A stretch of DNA of 64,000 nucleotides from CAXMST01 sp038206985 (GTDB lineage Bacteria > Actinomycetota > Thermoleophilia > Solirubrobacterales > 70-9): contig JBBRAH010000009.1 of assembly GCA_038206985.1 (NCBI GenBank), positions 17,594-81,593 of the forward strand, in the 5' to 3' direction. Below are positions 34,240 through 43,101 of the stretch, piece by piece; position 1 is the first letter of the stretch; each line of letters begins with the position of its first letter. The position numbers and the translations under genes are program-made. The notes beneath the pieces were generated by a model. It was not told the DNA's origin, did not search any database, and saw only the letters and a program-made list of their open reading frames with translations.

Positions 34240-35219
34240 CAGTTCTCACTTCCCTCTACTCGTGCCTCCGCCGTGAGCTTGCGCGCAACCCGCAGGTGCG
34301 CCGAACTCGAGCGGGGGTTATCTGCAACTTCGCCGGAAGAGGGCGCAATCCCCCCACGCGTGAGGGCCTCCGCCTCGGGTTTGCTGCCGCAGCGGCAGAC
34401 AGGCAGCTCAGGTGGGCAGATGCAGACGCGGGTCCGTTCCGCGATGAAGCGCTTCACGCGGCGGTCCTCGTGGGAGTGGAAGCTGATCGCGGCGAGGCGG
34501 CCGCCGACCTCGAGCATCGACCACGCCTGCGGAAGCGCCGCATCGATCGCGTCGAGCTCCGCGTTGACCGCGATGCGAATCGCCTGGAAGGTCCGCTTGG
34601 CCGGATGTCCGCGACCGAAGCGGGCCGCGGGTGGCAGCGCGTTACGGACCAACTCGGCAAGCTCGCCGGTCCTTTCCACCGGCCGGGCCCGGACGATCTC
34701 GCGGGCAATGGAACGCGCATGGCGGTCGTCCCCATAGTCGCGGATCAGCTCCGCGAGCCTTCGCTCGGGCCACTCGTTGACGATCGTGCGCGCTGAGAGT
34801 TCCGAGCGCGGGTCCATGCGCATGTCCAGGGGCGCGTCGAAGGAATAGGAGAAACCGCGCTCCCAGGCGTCGATCTGCATCGAGGAGACGCCGAAGTCGA
34901 AATAGATCAGGTCCGGATGGATGTCCGCTTCGGCCAGCTCGGCCAGGGCTGCGTCGAAGCCCGAGTCGATAAAGCGAGTCTCGCAGGCGGCCTCGGCGGC
35001 GAAGGCCTCAAAGCGCTCGCGGGCCGCGGGGTCGCGATCCACACAGATCAACGTCCCCTCCTCCCCGATGCGCTCGGCGATCAGCCGCGCATGGCCACCG
35101 GCGCCGAACGTGCAGTCGACCACGCACTCGCCCGGTCGCGGCTCCGCGTAGCGGATCAGTTCGGCGGCGAGGACTGGGACGTGTTCGGTTGGCATATAGG
35201 CAAGTGTCAGTGTGGACAT
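34239..35219 (-). CDS. rsmH: 16S rRNA (cytosine1402-N4)-methyltransferase
   Basis: 326 aa from ATG 35219-35217; ATG 35195 ('MPTEHVPVLAAEL') is an alternative. 'VVDCTFGAGGHARLIAERIG' binds AdoMet; 'DLIYFDFGVSSMQIDAWERG', 'HPAKRTFQAIRIAVNAEL' and 'SFHSHEDRRVKRF' are RsmH signatures. It follows mraZ with one base between stop and start. Confidence 0.95.
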   Translation of the reverse strand: MSTLTLAYMPTEHVPVLAAELIRYAEPRPGECVVDCTFGAGGHARLIAERIGEEGTLICVDRDPAARERFEAFAAEAACETRFIDSGFDAALAELAEADIHPDLIYFDFGVSSMQIDAWERGFSYSFDAPLDMRMDPRSELSARTIVNEWPERRLAELIRDYGDDRHARSIAREIVRARPVERTGELAELVRNALPPAARFGRGHPAKRTFQAIRIAVNAELDAIDAALPQAWSMLEVGGRLAAISFHSHEDRRVKRFIAERTRVCICPPELPVCRCGSKPEAEALTRGGIAPSSGEVADNPRSSSAHLRVARKLTAEARVEGSEN

Positions 35220-35220
35220 C

Positions 35221-35685
35221 TCAGCTTCCGGCCTCCGCGCCGGGCGTACCCGGCCCCTGCGCGGCAAGCCGCTCGGTCAGTTCGACCGCCTGGGCCTCGA
35301 ACTCCTCACTTTCGGTACCCCAACCCGCGGGGTTCCAGATCTCGAGGTGGTCGCCGACGCCGACGACGAGACACGGCCCGTCGAGAGAGGCGTGCTTGAT
35401 CAGATGCTGCGGGAGCCGCACGCGGCCGGCGCTGTCGAGCTCGAGCTGCTCGGAGGTGCCGAACACCCGGCGCCGGATGCGGCGGCCATCGGCACCCATC
35501 GGGCTCAGGGGGCTGACCCAGACGGACTCCATCGCCTCGGCGGCTGCGCGCGGCCAGAGCTCGACGCACTTCTCGACGCCCTCCATCACGACCACACCAT
35601 CGGAGAGCGCCGCGCGGTGGGCCGCCGGGACCGTGATCCGGTCCTTGGCGTCGATGTTGTGCTCATGCTGACCGCGGAATGCCAT
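35221..35685 (-). CDS. mraZ: transcriptional regulator MraZ
   Basis: 154 aa with two SpoVT/AbrB-like repeats: 'GQHEHNIDAKDRITVPAAHR' and 'LDSAGRVRLPQHLIKHA'. MraZ forms ring-like oligomers and represses its own dcw operon. It is the first gene of the cluster, and candidate TGGG operator repeats lie just upstream. Confidence 0.95.
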   Translation of the reverse strand: MAFRGQHEHNIDAKDRITVPAAHRAALSDGVVVMEGVEKCVELWPRAAAEAMESVWVSPLSPMGADGRRIRRRVFGTSEQLELDSAGRVRLPQHLIKHASLDGPCLVVGVGDHLEIWNPAGWGTESEEFEAQAVELTERLAAQGPGTPGAEAGS

Positions 35686-36129
35686 TTGCCTTGCTTTGAG
35701 AGGTGGGTGTGGGTGGGTGGCGAAATCAGGTCTTGGAAAGAAATTGAGCCGAGGTGATGAGAGGGGAGGACTCTCACCACCCCGGCCCTGGTGATCAACT
35801 TGAGCGACACACTATCCCACTGGCTCCCACTTCGCTACACAAATCATGTTCAGCATTCCACAGAGGCCGTCGGACGGAACTGCTAGCCGGACCCCAAGGG
35901 CACCTCTCGCCGCTTGAACACTGACTTTCTGGCCCTCGCGGACTGGTGGGGCGCCGGCCCACCGATCGCCCTACCTGCAACGCCGTTTGCATGCCCAAGC
36001 GGCGCGCAGGAGCCCGAAAGCGCGCGGCGGACCGCCCCGGTGGGGCGTCGTGGGGCGCTGGGGACGGCTCCCGGCAACCCGCTGTAGGGTCCGCCACCGC
36101 GTACGCAAGGACGACTGGGAGGACATGCC
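35686..36129. other. 444-bp divergent intergenic region (mraZ leader and upstream of a membrane protein gene)
   Basis: It lies between divergent mraZ and the gene at 36130. Contents seen: the TGGG repeats near mraZ and a lower-GC stretch around 35815-35860. No convincing -35/-10 pair, coding region or RNA structure was recognised; short frames crossing it show no protein-like composition. Confidence 0.5.
35704..35717. promoter_or_regulatory. candidate MraZ-binding TGGG repeats
   Basis: TGGGTGTGGGTGGG contains three TGGG units; the first and third are exactly 10 bp apart, one helical turn, as in known MraZ operators (TGGGN repeats of 10-bp period upstream of mraZ). They lie about 20 bp before the mraZ start. 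The middle unit is out of phase, so the call is tentative. Confidence 0.4.
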
Positions 36130-37056
36130 ATGAGTGAGCAACAACCCCCTGCCGACAGCGGCGCCAGCTCACCCCCGCCGGGCGCCGAGCCCGCGGTCCC
36201 GGAGACCCCTCCGCCTCCTGCGGCCGCCGCCGAGATCCCGCTCGACAGCGACGACACCCGCGGCAAGCATTTCCGCGAGCTGGCGACCAAGCCCTGGATA
36301 CTGAGCCTGACCTTCACCATGGCCGTGATCGGCTTCGTGATCGGCGCCACCCAGGGCAGCCCGCTGATCGGCGCCGCGATTTCCGCCGGCGTGCTCCTCC
36401 TGGTGCTGCTGATCGTCTCGGTGGTGGCCTCCAGCCGAGCCGAGGAGGATTTCTTCAACGCCTACGCGAGCGCCCGCGACCTGAACCGGACGCGCAAGGG
36501 CAGCCTCCCGCCCACGACTCCGCTGCTGCGCAAGGGCGAGCTGCGCTACGCCGAGCAGATCATGAACGGCACCCTGCCCAGCGGCCTGCCGGGCGCCCTC
36601 GGCCTCTACACCTACGAGGAACACACCCGCGACAGCGATGGCAACAAGGACGTCGACCACTATCGCTTCACCGTGGTCATGCACGACATCCCCGCCGCGG
36701 CCCAGAAGGTCGAGCAGGTCTACTGCCAGCGTCGCTCCGGCTTCCGCTGGATGGACGGCGCCGAGGACGTCTTCCGCCGCATGAACCGCCTCGAACTCGA
36801 ATCCGAGTCGCTCGACAAACGCTTCGAGATCTTCTACGGCGCCAACGATCCCGAGAACTGGCTCAAGCAACTCTTCTCCCCCAGCTTCGTCGTCTGGCTC
36901 TCCGATGAGGCCCCCGACACGATGGCCTTCGAGTTCGCCGCCGGCAGCCTCTGCGTCAACGTCCGCAAGCACCACGACAACGCCACCGAGCTCGACGAGA
37001 TCTGCAGGACGGCCGGGATGATCGCCACCCGCATCGCCGACGAGGCGTTGGAGTAG
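36130..37056 (+). CDS. membrane protein of unknown function
   Basis: 308 aa; GGGAGGACATGCC precedes ATG 36130. The N-terminal 50 residues are Pro/Ala/Glu-rich. Two close helices ('ILSLTFTMAVIGFVIGA' and 'LIGAAISAGVLLLVLLIVSV') are followed by a 200-residue soluble domain with 'EEDFFNAYASARDLNRT', 'YTYEEHTRDSDGNKDVDHYR' and 'FAAGSLCVNVRKHHDN'. The arrangement resembles membrane proteins of the DUF3137 kind, but I cannot assign it with confidence. Its nearest same-strand neighbour is far away, so it is likely transcribed alone. Confidence 0.7.
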   Translation: MSEQQPPADSGASSPPPGAEPAVPETPPPPAAAAEIPLDSDDTRGKHFRELATKPWILSLTFTMAVIGFVIGATQGSPLIGAAISAGVLLLVLLIVSVVASSRAEEDFFNAYASARDLNRTRKGSLPPTTPLLRKGELRYAEQIMNGTLPSGLPGALGLYTYEEHTRDSDGNKDVDHYRFTVVMHDIPAAAQKVEQVYCQRRSGFRWMDGAEDVFRRMNRLELESESLDKRFEIFYGANDPENWLKQLFSPSFVVWLSDEAPDTMAFEFAAGSLCVNVRKHHDNATELDEICRTAGMIATRIADEALE

Positions 37057-37075
37057 GTCCCGGCTCGTCGAGTTC

Positions 37076-37912
37076 TCAGAACCCCACCAGCAAGGCGTCG
37101 GCGTTGGCGAGGATCGCGGCGCCGACGATCAGTAGCACGGAGGGGACCAGCAGTAGGGCGACGATGAGTTGGATCTTGGGCGCGGCGCGGGCGGCATCCT
37201 CGGCGATCCGGCGGGCCTGTTCCTCGCGCAGCACGATCGCCTGCTCCTGCAGGCCGCGGGCCAGGGGTGAGCCCAGCCGCCGGGAGCGCTCGAGCGAGGC
37301 CGCCAGCCGGGCCAGCTCGCCGCCAACGCCGTTGCGGAGGTCGCGCAGGGCTTCAACCTGCGGGCGCCCGCACTCCATCTCGGCGTGCACGCCGGAAAGT
37401 TCTTCGCGCAGCGGGCCCGAGGCGAGTTCCGCCGCGTCGGCGATCAGGGCGGGAGCGCCACGGCCCGCCCCCGCGCCGACCGCCATCAGCTCCAGCGTGT
37501 CCGGCAGTGCCGTCGCGATCTGCCGGGCCCGGATGGAGGCGAGTCGCTCGATCATCAGGTCAGGGGCAAAGGAGGCACCTATCGGGATGCCGATCAGGAC
37601 CAACGGACCGAAGCGGCCCGGCGCCGCTGGCGCGAGGGCGAAAGCCGCCGGCAAGGCAGCGACGGCGGTGGCAGCCCTGATCGCGATCACCGCCCTCGGG
37701 CCGATCCTCTCCTCCAGCCCGGCACGGCGCAGCCGTCGCCGCAACCCCTCCTCCCGGGCCGCGCCGAGGATGCTCCCGATCCGGTCCGGGACCCGCAGCC
37801 GGCGGAGCCGGCGGGTGAGCCGGTGCTGAGCCTGCTCACCGCGCGCCGCCCACAAGTCCGCGGCCGCCGCCAGCGCTAGAGCTGCCGCCGCTGCGGCGAG
37901 CAGGACCTCCAT
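37076..37912 (-). CDS. tadC: Tad pilus inner-membrane protein TadC (T2SSF domain)
   Basis: 278 aa with hydrophobic segments at both ends and a central T2SSF domain ('IATALPDTLELMAVGAGAGR', 'LRRRLRRAGLEE'). The C-terminus has two membrane helices ('LIVALLLVPSVLLIVGAAIL'). It forms the platform of the Tad/Flp pilus with TadB. It overlaps the upstream tadB by one base (TGATG). Confidence 0.85.
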   Translation of the reverse strand: MEVLLAAAAAALALAAAADLWAARGEQAQHRLTRRLRRLRVPDRIGSILGAAREEGLRRRLRRAGLEERIGPRAVIAIRAATAVAALPAAFALAPAAPGRFGPLVLIGIPIGASFAPDLMIERLASIRARQIATALPDTLELMAVGAGAGRGAPALIADAAELASGPLREELSGVHAEMECGRPQVEALRDLRNGVGGELARLAASLERSRRLGSPLARGLQEQAIVLREEQARRIAEDAARAAPKIQLIVALLLVPSVLLIVGAAILANADALLVGF

Positions 37913-38757
37913 CAGCGCACCCTCCCGAGCCGCTGGATCAGGAGATAGCCCGCGACCTGCAGACCGAGAGCGGCGACGAGCAGGACCGCGGCGGCCGGCT
38001 CGCCCAGCATCGAGCCGACGAAGCCCGGCGCCGCGAGCTCGATCAGCACGGCAGCGCCGACCGGCATCGCAACGACCATTCCGCCCGTGAGCCGGGCCTG
38101 GGCGGTCGCCGAACGCGCCTCGGCCAGCGCCCGCTCGCGCTGCACCGCAGCCTCGGCATGCTTGCGGAGCAGGCCGGCGAGGTCTCCTCCGTTGCGCTGC
38201 TGGGAGAGCATCGCTGCCACGAGCCGTTCGATCTGTTCGGAGTCGAGGCGCTCGGCCAGGCCGACGAGGGCCTCCCGCGGCGCCAGCCCCAGGTCCATGT
38301 CACCGGCGACGCGGCGAAGCTCCGCCCCCGCGGCTCCCTCCAGGCTGATCGCCAGGTCGTCGAGCGCCGTGCGCAGCGAGCCGCCCGTCGCGAGGGCGTC
38401 GGCCATTCCCCCTGCGATCGCCGGGACCTGCCGCTCCAGGGAGCGGCGGTACAGGCGCCGTCGCCGCGCGATCAGACGACCGGCTGCCACGGGACCCAGC
38501 GCCGCAAGCAGCGCGCCCGGACCGGGACCCAGCAGGAGCACCGCCGCGAGCCCGAAGAACACGCCCATCAGTACCCCGATCCGGCGCCGCTCCGTCTCGC
38601 TCGGGGCGCTGCCCTCCGCTCCGGCTTGCCCAAGCGCCGCGACCGTGGCATCGAGGCGCCTGGCAAAACCCGGCAGCTCGCTGAGCAGCTCACTCAGCGC
38701 GAGGGCGATCCCGGCGCCTCCGAGGCCGGCCAGCAGAATCGGCAGTGCCGCGCTCAT
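37912..38757 (-). CDS. tadB: Tad pilus inner-membrane protein TadB (T2SSF domain)
   Basis: 281 aa. Membrane segments flank a T2SSF domain ('RSLERQVPAIAGGMADALAT', 'VAAMLSQQRNGGDLAGLLRK'). The Q-R-N-G-G-D-L segment is typical of TadB. It overlaps the ATPase gene by ATGA and tadC by one base, so all three are one translation unit. Confidence 0.87.
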   Translation of the reverse strand: MSAALPILLAGLGGAGIALALSELLSELPGFARRLDATVAALGQAGAEGSAPSETERRRIGVLMGVFFGLAAVLLLGPGPGALLAALGPVAAGRLIARRRRLYRRSLERQVPAIAGGMADALATGGSLRTALDDLAISLEGAAGAELRRVAGDMDLGLAPREALVGLAERLDSEQIERLVAAMLSQQRNGGDLAGLLRKHAEAAVQRERALAEARSATAQARLTGGMVVAMPVGAAVLIELAAPGFVGSMLGEPAAAVLLVAALGLQVAGYLLIQRLGRVR

Positions 38758-39914
38758 CCGTCCATCCCCGCGGCCGCGCCCTCACGGGACCAGACCTCGC
38801 GCAAGGCCATGCCGCCGGCGCGGCCGCTGATCTCGCTGAGCTGCACTGCGCGGCGCGTTCCTCCCCCGGCTCGCTCCAGATGCAGGACGTAGTCCACGGC
38901 GCCCAGGAGCTGATCCCGAACCACCTCGTGGGGAACGTCGAGGCCCGACATCATCGCCAGCATCTCGACCCGGCGCAGGGCATCGGCGGGCGAGTTGGCA
39001 TGCACGGTCGAGAGCGCGCCACTGTGGCCGGTGTTGAGCGCCGCGATCAGGTCCATCGCCTCGCCGCCGCGAACCTCGCCGATCACGATCCGGTCCGGGC
39101 GCATGCGCAACGCGTTGCGGAGCAGCTCGCGGATCGTGACCTCACCGCTGCCCTCCACGCTGCGGGGCCGGCTCTCCAGCCGGACCACGTGCGGTAGCTC
39201 GAGGCGCAGCTCAGCCGCGTCCTCAATCGTGATCACCCGCTCGCCCGCCTCGATGAAACTCGAGAGGGCATTGAGCACGGTCGTCTTACCCGAGCCGGTC
39301 CCGCCGCTGATCAGCAGGTTCCGGCGGGCGCCAACCAGGCACCGCAGCTGCTCCATCAGCTCGGTGGGCAGCGAGCCGCTCTCGACGAGCGCCTGCGGCC
39401 CGGGCCGCAGGCCGGCGAAGCGCCGGATCGAGAGCGCCGGCCCATCCACGGCCAGCGGTGGGATCACGGCGTTCACGCGGGATCCGTCGGGCAAGCGGCC
39501 ATCCGCCATCGGTGCCAGCTCGTCCACTCGGCGGCCGATCGGGCCCAGGACGCGTTCGATGACGTCGCGCAGGTGCTGGTCGCTCTCGAAGCGGACCCCG
39601 GTGCGCTCCAGTCGCCCGGCCCGCTCGACCCAGACCTCCTCGTGGCCGTTGACGAGCACCTCCTCAACCGTGGCATCGGAGAGCAGCTCCTCCAGGGGAC
39701 CCAGGCCCACGGTCTCGCGCCGGACCAGACCACAGAGCTCCTCCCTGCTCTCAGCACTGAGCAGCGCGGCGCTCTCCTCGACGACAGCTTCCAGCTCTGC
39801 CTCCACCGATCGCTCGGGGCCGCCGTCCCGCGCCGCGCCGCGCCGCCGTCTGCTGATCAGCTCAGCTCGCAGCTCGGCGACCAGCTCCGCCCGGATCTCC
39901 TCTCGGCGACTCAT
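38754..39914 (-). CDS. cpaF: Tad pilus assembly ATPase CpaF/TadA
   Basis: 386 aa from ATG 39914-39912. Secretion ATPase that powers Flp pilus assembly. 'VNGHEEVWVERAGRLERTGV' is the CpaF N-domain, Walker A is 'ISGGTGSGKTTVLNALSSFI', the Asp box is 'ERVITIEDAAELRL', and Walker B/His box is 'VIGEVRGGEAMDLIAALNTG'. 'HSGALSTVHANSPADALRR' follows. It sits after the CpaB gene and before tadB. Confidence 0.94.
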   Translation of the reverse strand: MSRREEIRAELVAELRAELISRRRRGAARDGGPERSVEAELEAVVEESAALLSAESREELCGLVRRETVGLGPLEELLSDATVEEVLVNGHEEVWVERAGRLERTGVRFESDQHLRDVIERVLGPIGRRVDELAPMADGRLPDGSRVNAVIPPLAVDGPALSIRRFAGLRPGPQALVESGSLPTELMEQLRCLVGARRNLLISGGTGSGKTTVLNALSSFIEAGERVITIEDAAELRLELPHVVRLESRPRSVEGSGEVTIRELLRNALRMRPDRIVIGEVRGGEAMDLIAALNTGHSGALSTVHANSPADALRRVEMLAMMSGLDVPHEVVRDQLLGAVDYVLHLERAGGGTRRAVQLSEISGRAGGMALREVWSREGAAAGMDG

Positions 39915-39931
39915 GCCCACTCAGCCGGCGC

Positions 39932-40588
39932 CTAGCGCGGCAACAGCCGGAGTTCGCGGGCGAAGTTCTCGGCCTCGATCACGGCCAGGGCCTGCTCCCG
40001 ATCCAGCCCCAGCACCGCGAGCCAGGAGCCGGGCTCGGCGCCGCTATGGCCTCGCCCGCCCGGCCGCAGTCCGAGCAGTGGCACCCGCCGGGCGATGACC
40101 TCGACGCGGGCGCGAGTGCCGATCCCGGCCTCGCGTGCGGCGATCACATCGACGACCCGGCTCGCGCCGGCACCGCCACCGGTGCCGAGTGACCCTGCAG
40201 CCTGCACCGTGACCTCGATCGGGCTGGCCGCACCCTTCAGCCGTGGCGGGCCCTCGCGCGTAGCGTCCGGCCGTAGCTGTGAGGCCAGGAGATAGCTACC
40301 GGCGGGGATCTCGGCGACCGGGACCGCGCCGACCGCCTCGAGGGGGCTCCCGAGAGCGTCGGGTGGCAGATATCGAATCGGGAGATCGGCCACGCGCATC
40401 GAGCGCTCCACCGCGCGGTCATCCAGGCTCTCCCCCTTCTCGAGGGCCCGCTCGGTAACGACCACCGTGCGCATCTCCCCCAGTCCGGCCTCGACGCCGG
40501 CTCGCCAGCGCCCGGCGATCAGGGCGGAGCCCAGCCCACAGACGCAGGCCAGCAGGGCGAAGACGATCGCACGACGGCGCCGACTCAC
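39932..40588 (-). CDS. CpaB/RcpC-like pilus assembly protein (SAF domain)
   Basis: 218 aa. GTG 40588 overlaps the upstream kinase stop as GTGA. One N-terminal membrane helix ('AIVFALLACVCGLGSALIAG') is followed by 'VVVTERALEKGESLDDRAVE', the start of a SAF domain, and 'VPVAEIPAGSYLLASQL'. CpaB/RcpC proteins belong to Tad systems and bind the cell wall or secretin; here the organism has no visible outer-membrane secretin. Function is inferred from domain and place. Confidence 0.8.
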   Translation of the reverse strand: MSRRRRAIVFALLACVCGLGSALIAGRWRAGVEAGLGEMRTVVVTERALEKGESLDDRAVERSMRVADLPIRYLPPDALGSPLEAVGAVPVAEIPAGSYLLASQLRPDATREGPPRLKGAASPIEVTVQAAGSLGTGGGAGASRVVDVIAAREAGIGTRARVEVIARRVPLLGLRPGGRGHSGAEPGSWLAVLGLDREQALAVIEAENFARELRLLPR

Positions 40589-41253
40589 CGCCGGTCGCTC
40601 CCCGGAAGATCGAGAGCTGCGTAAGTGCGCCCCCCGCGGTGTACCGGTGTCCACAGGCGCCCGCCGTTGCGCGCCGCCAACCGCGCGGCAATGCGGAGAC
40701 CACGGCCGCGGCCTGGAGTGGGGCCGAAGGGGCCGGGCATCTGCAGCGGAGCGGCCGGATTGTCGACCACGAGAGTCTGGCCGCCGTTCCGTGCGGCGCC
40801 GCTGCGCAAACGGATCGGCCCCGGCGCCCCGTGCTCGATGGCGTTGGCGATCAGGTTGTCGAGCGCACACGCAGCGTCGGCGGCCGCGGCCCCAAGTTCG
40901 GCTTCCCCGTCGATGTCGATCTCCAGCGCACGAACACCCTGCCAGCGCTGTCGCGCCTCCTCGGCGAGGGAGCCGAGTGGGCCGCTGGAGCCCTGCCCGG
41001 CCGCCGTCCGGCCGCGGCACGCCCGGCTCGGGAACCAGACCGAAGCCTCCAGCTCGCGGAGCGCCCGATCGACCTGCTCCAGGCAGGCGCGGGTCGTCTG
41101 CGGGTCGAGCCCTCCGTCGGCAGCGAGCGCCAGGATCTGCAGCGGGCGCCGCAGCTCGTGCAGGCCGTCCGCGATCCGCCGTCGGAGGATCCATCGGGTG
41201 AGTGCCACGGCCGCGGCCGAGCAGCAGATCGCCAGCAGCACGGCGAGCGCCAC
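40585..41253 (-). CDS. small membrane-bound sensor histidine kinase
   Basis: 222 aa. A single N-terminal helix ('LAVLLAICCSAAAVALTRWI') leads into 'GLHELRRPLQIL', which resembles a HisKA H-box with His as phosphoacceptor. The ATPase part shows N-box 'ALDNLIANAIEHGAPGPI' and G-box 'GRGRGLRIAARLAARNGG'. There is no sensor domain outside the membrane. It follows the OmpR-type regulator by 3 bp and overlaps the CpaB gene, so it probably controls the pilus genes. Confidence 0.8.
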   Translation of the reverse strand: MALAVLLAICCSAAAVALTRWILRRRIADGLHELRRPLQILALAADGGLDPQTTRACLEQVDRALRELEASVWFPSRACRGRTAAGQGSSGPLGSLAEEARQRWQGVRALEIDIDGEAELGAAAADAACALDNLIANAIEHGAPGPIRLRSGAARNGGQTLVVDNPAAPLQMPGPFGPTPGRGRGLRIAARLAARNGGRLWTPVHRGGRTYAALDLPGSDRR

Positions 41254-41256
41254 GTC

Positions 41257-41970
41257 TCAGTCCTCCACCAGCCGGTAGCCGACTCCCCAGCAATTGATCA
41301 CGAAGCGGCCCTGATCGGGATCCAGCTTGCGACGAAGCCGCGAGGCGTGTGAGTCCAGCGTCCGCGTCCGCGCGTCGAGCCGGAAGCCCCAGATCTCGCG
41401 CAGCAGCTCGTCCTTGCTGAAGACCCGTGTGGGCTCGGAGGCCAGCCGGCGCAGCAGCTCGTACTCCTTGTTCGCGAGCGCGACCGACCGCTCCCCAACC
41501 CTGACCTCCCGCGTGGAGGTGTCCAGAGTCAGCGGTCCGACCCGGACCGGCCCGCGCCGCTCGCCCCGCCGCCGGCGCAGCAGGTTGCGAATCCGGGCCA
41601 GGAGCTCGGGGTAGTGGAAGGGCTTGACGAGATAGTCGTCGGCGCCCTCACCCAGACCGCGCACCCGGTCGGCGTCCGCCCCGCGCCCGCTCAGGACGAT
41701 CACGGGTAGCTCGGAATTGACCTCGGCGGCGGGACCGTCCGCACCGCGGATCTGACGCAGCAGGTCGAGACCCGATGCATCGGGCAGCCGCAGGTCGAGG
41801 AGCAGCAGATCGGGATGCGAGTAGCGGCAGGCCCGCAATGCTTCCTCGGCCGTCGCGGCGGCCACGACCTCGAAGCGATCGTCGTTGAGGTTCTCGACCA
41901 GCAGCTCCCTGGTCAGATCGTCGTCCTCGCAGACGATCACGGTCCCGTGACTCTCTACCTGGGGCATCAT
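41257..41970 (-). CDS. OmpR-family response regulator
   Basis: 237 aa. Receiver domain with acidic pocket 'VIVCEDDDLTRELL', phospho-Asp in 'LLLLDLRLPDASGLDLL' and the conserved Lys in 'DDYLVKPFHYPELLARI'. The C-terminal winged helix has 'LANKEYELLRRLASEP' and 'VFSKDELLREIWGF'. It pairs with the downstream kinase and precedes the Tad genes. Confidence 0.93.
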   Translation of the reverse strand: MMPQVESHGTVIVCEDDDLTRELLVENLNDDRFEVVAAATAEEALRACRYSHPDLLLLDLRLPDASGLDLLRQIRGADGPAAEVNSELPVIVLSGRGADADRVRGLGEGADDYLVKPFHYPELLARIRNLLRRRRGERRGPVRVGPLTLDTSTREVRVGERSVALANKEYELLRRLASEPTRVFSKDELLREIWGFRLDARTRTLDSHASRLRRKLDPDQGRFVINCWGVGYRLVED

Positions 41971-41973
41971 CGG

Positions 41974-42339
41974 CTACTCCCTTTCGCTGGATCTGAGTTC
42001 GGCGTCCCCGGCAACGGCCGGGCGCTCGAGGACCGCCACCGCGCGACGCTCGCGCGCCACCCGCCCCGGTCGCACGCCGCGCAGCACCCGGATCGGCGTG
42101 CCGCCTTCGTCGAGGAAGAAGAGATCGAGGGGGAACCGCATCCCGAAGGTGTGGACCGAGCGGCAGCCGGGCAACAGCAAGCCCGGACCGGCCTTGGCCC
42201 GCTCGAGCAGGGCCAGCCCCAGCAGCCGCGAGGCCGGGCCCTCGGCGATCGGCACAGCTTCACCGCAGACCGTGAAGCGGCGCAGCGAACGGAACCGGCG
42301 CGCATGGCTGGAGTTGCGCAGTAGTGAGTGACTTCCCAT
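41974..42339 (-). CDS. DUF192 family protein
   Basis: 121 aa. 'RLLGLALLERAKAGPGLLLP' and 'SVHTFGMRFPLDLFFLDEGG' are the DUF192 core (the 'xHTxFMxxPID' region). Function is unknown in the family. It lies 3 bp upstream of the response regulator and is likely the first gene of the operon with the Tad genes; in several genomes DUF192 genes accompany Tad loci. Confidence 0.85.
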   Translation of the reverse strand: MGSHSLLRNSSHARRFRSLRRFTVCGEAVPIAEGPASRLLGLALLERAKAGPGLLLPGCRSVHTFGMRFPLDLFFLDEGGTPIRVLRGVRPGRVARERRAVAVLERPAVAGDAELRSSERE

Positions 42340-42395
42340 CGGCCCCTCAACCCCGGGGCCCGTCTGGGCGCTCCCCGGAAGGCCGCCGGCCGCTA

Positions 42396-42407
42396 ACCGT
42401 CGACGGT
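42396..42407. promoter_or_regulatory. 12-bp perfect palindrome in a divergent intergenic region
   Basis: ACCGTCGACGGT lies between the divergent DUF192/Tad operon and the gene at 42542. It could be an operator, but no regulator can be named and a palindrome of this size is not rare in GC-rich DNA. Confidence 0.25.
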
Positions 42408-42541
42408 CATCGGCGCAATCCTGCCGATCAGTTTGGGTGCAAGCCTGCGTTCAGACTGTGGCCCGCCGGGACCTCGAACGGGGGTCGCGTGAAAACGTTC
42501 GCGGCCCGCGGCGGGGGAGGCCCGCGTGGGAGAAGGAACAA

Positions 42542-43006
42542 GTGGAAAAGGCAACACGCAGAGGCAACTACGAATCGGGATCGGACTACGTGCTCGAGTA
42601 CGGTGAGCTGCGGTTCGCCTTCAACGAGCAGGACTTCGCCCAGCGGGTGGAGCAGGCCGCCGTGAAGCTGGACTTCACCACCCCCGGCCTCGAGCAGGCC
42701 GAGCTGCATGACCTGGTTGAGCTCGCCGTCAACGGCGAGATCCGCGAGTCCCACTCCAGCCTCGGAGAGCACGTCAACGAGAACTGGACCGAGCTGGTCG
42801 ACGGCTCGAGCCGCAGCCTCGTGCACTGGATCCGCCGCCTCGTCTTCCGCGGTGCCTGGCTCGATCAGCGCGTCAAGGAAGGCGAGCTCGACATCGTCTT
42901 CGACGAGGACACCAACACCTTCGGCTACATCCAGCCGGATCGCGACTCAGAGCCGATCGAGCTCTCCCGCGAGCCCTCCTGGGGCGCCCTCGCCTACCGC
43001 GGCTGA
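42542..43006 (+). CDS. hypothetical acidic protein
   Basis: 154 aa from GTG 42542, preceded by GGAGAAGGAACAA. It is strongly acidic and soluble, with 'DYVLEYGELRFAFNEQDFAQ', 'LHDLVELAVNGEIRESHSSL' and 'FDEDTNTFGYIQPD'. No membrane segment, Cys pair or known motif. No family recognised. It is convergent with the Rho gene. Confidence 0.65.
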   Translation: MEKATRRGNYESGSDYVLEYGELRFAFNEQDFAQRVEQAAVKLDFTTPGLEQAELHDLVELAVNGEIRESHSSLGEHVNENWTELVDGSSRSLVHWIRRLVFRGAWLDQRVKEGELDIVFDEDTNTFGYIQPDRDSEPIELSREPSWGALAYRG

Positions 43007-43101
43007 ACCGCGCCGGCGCACGGAAGCCCGCTCACCGGCGAACTCTGAACCGTTCTACTGACCTATACGGTCGGCTACTGGCGACAAAGCGCCCGGGGAA
43101 G

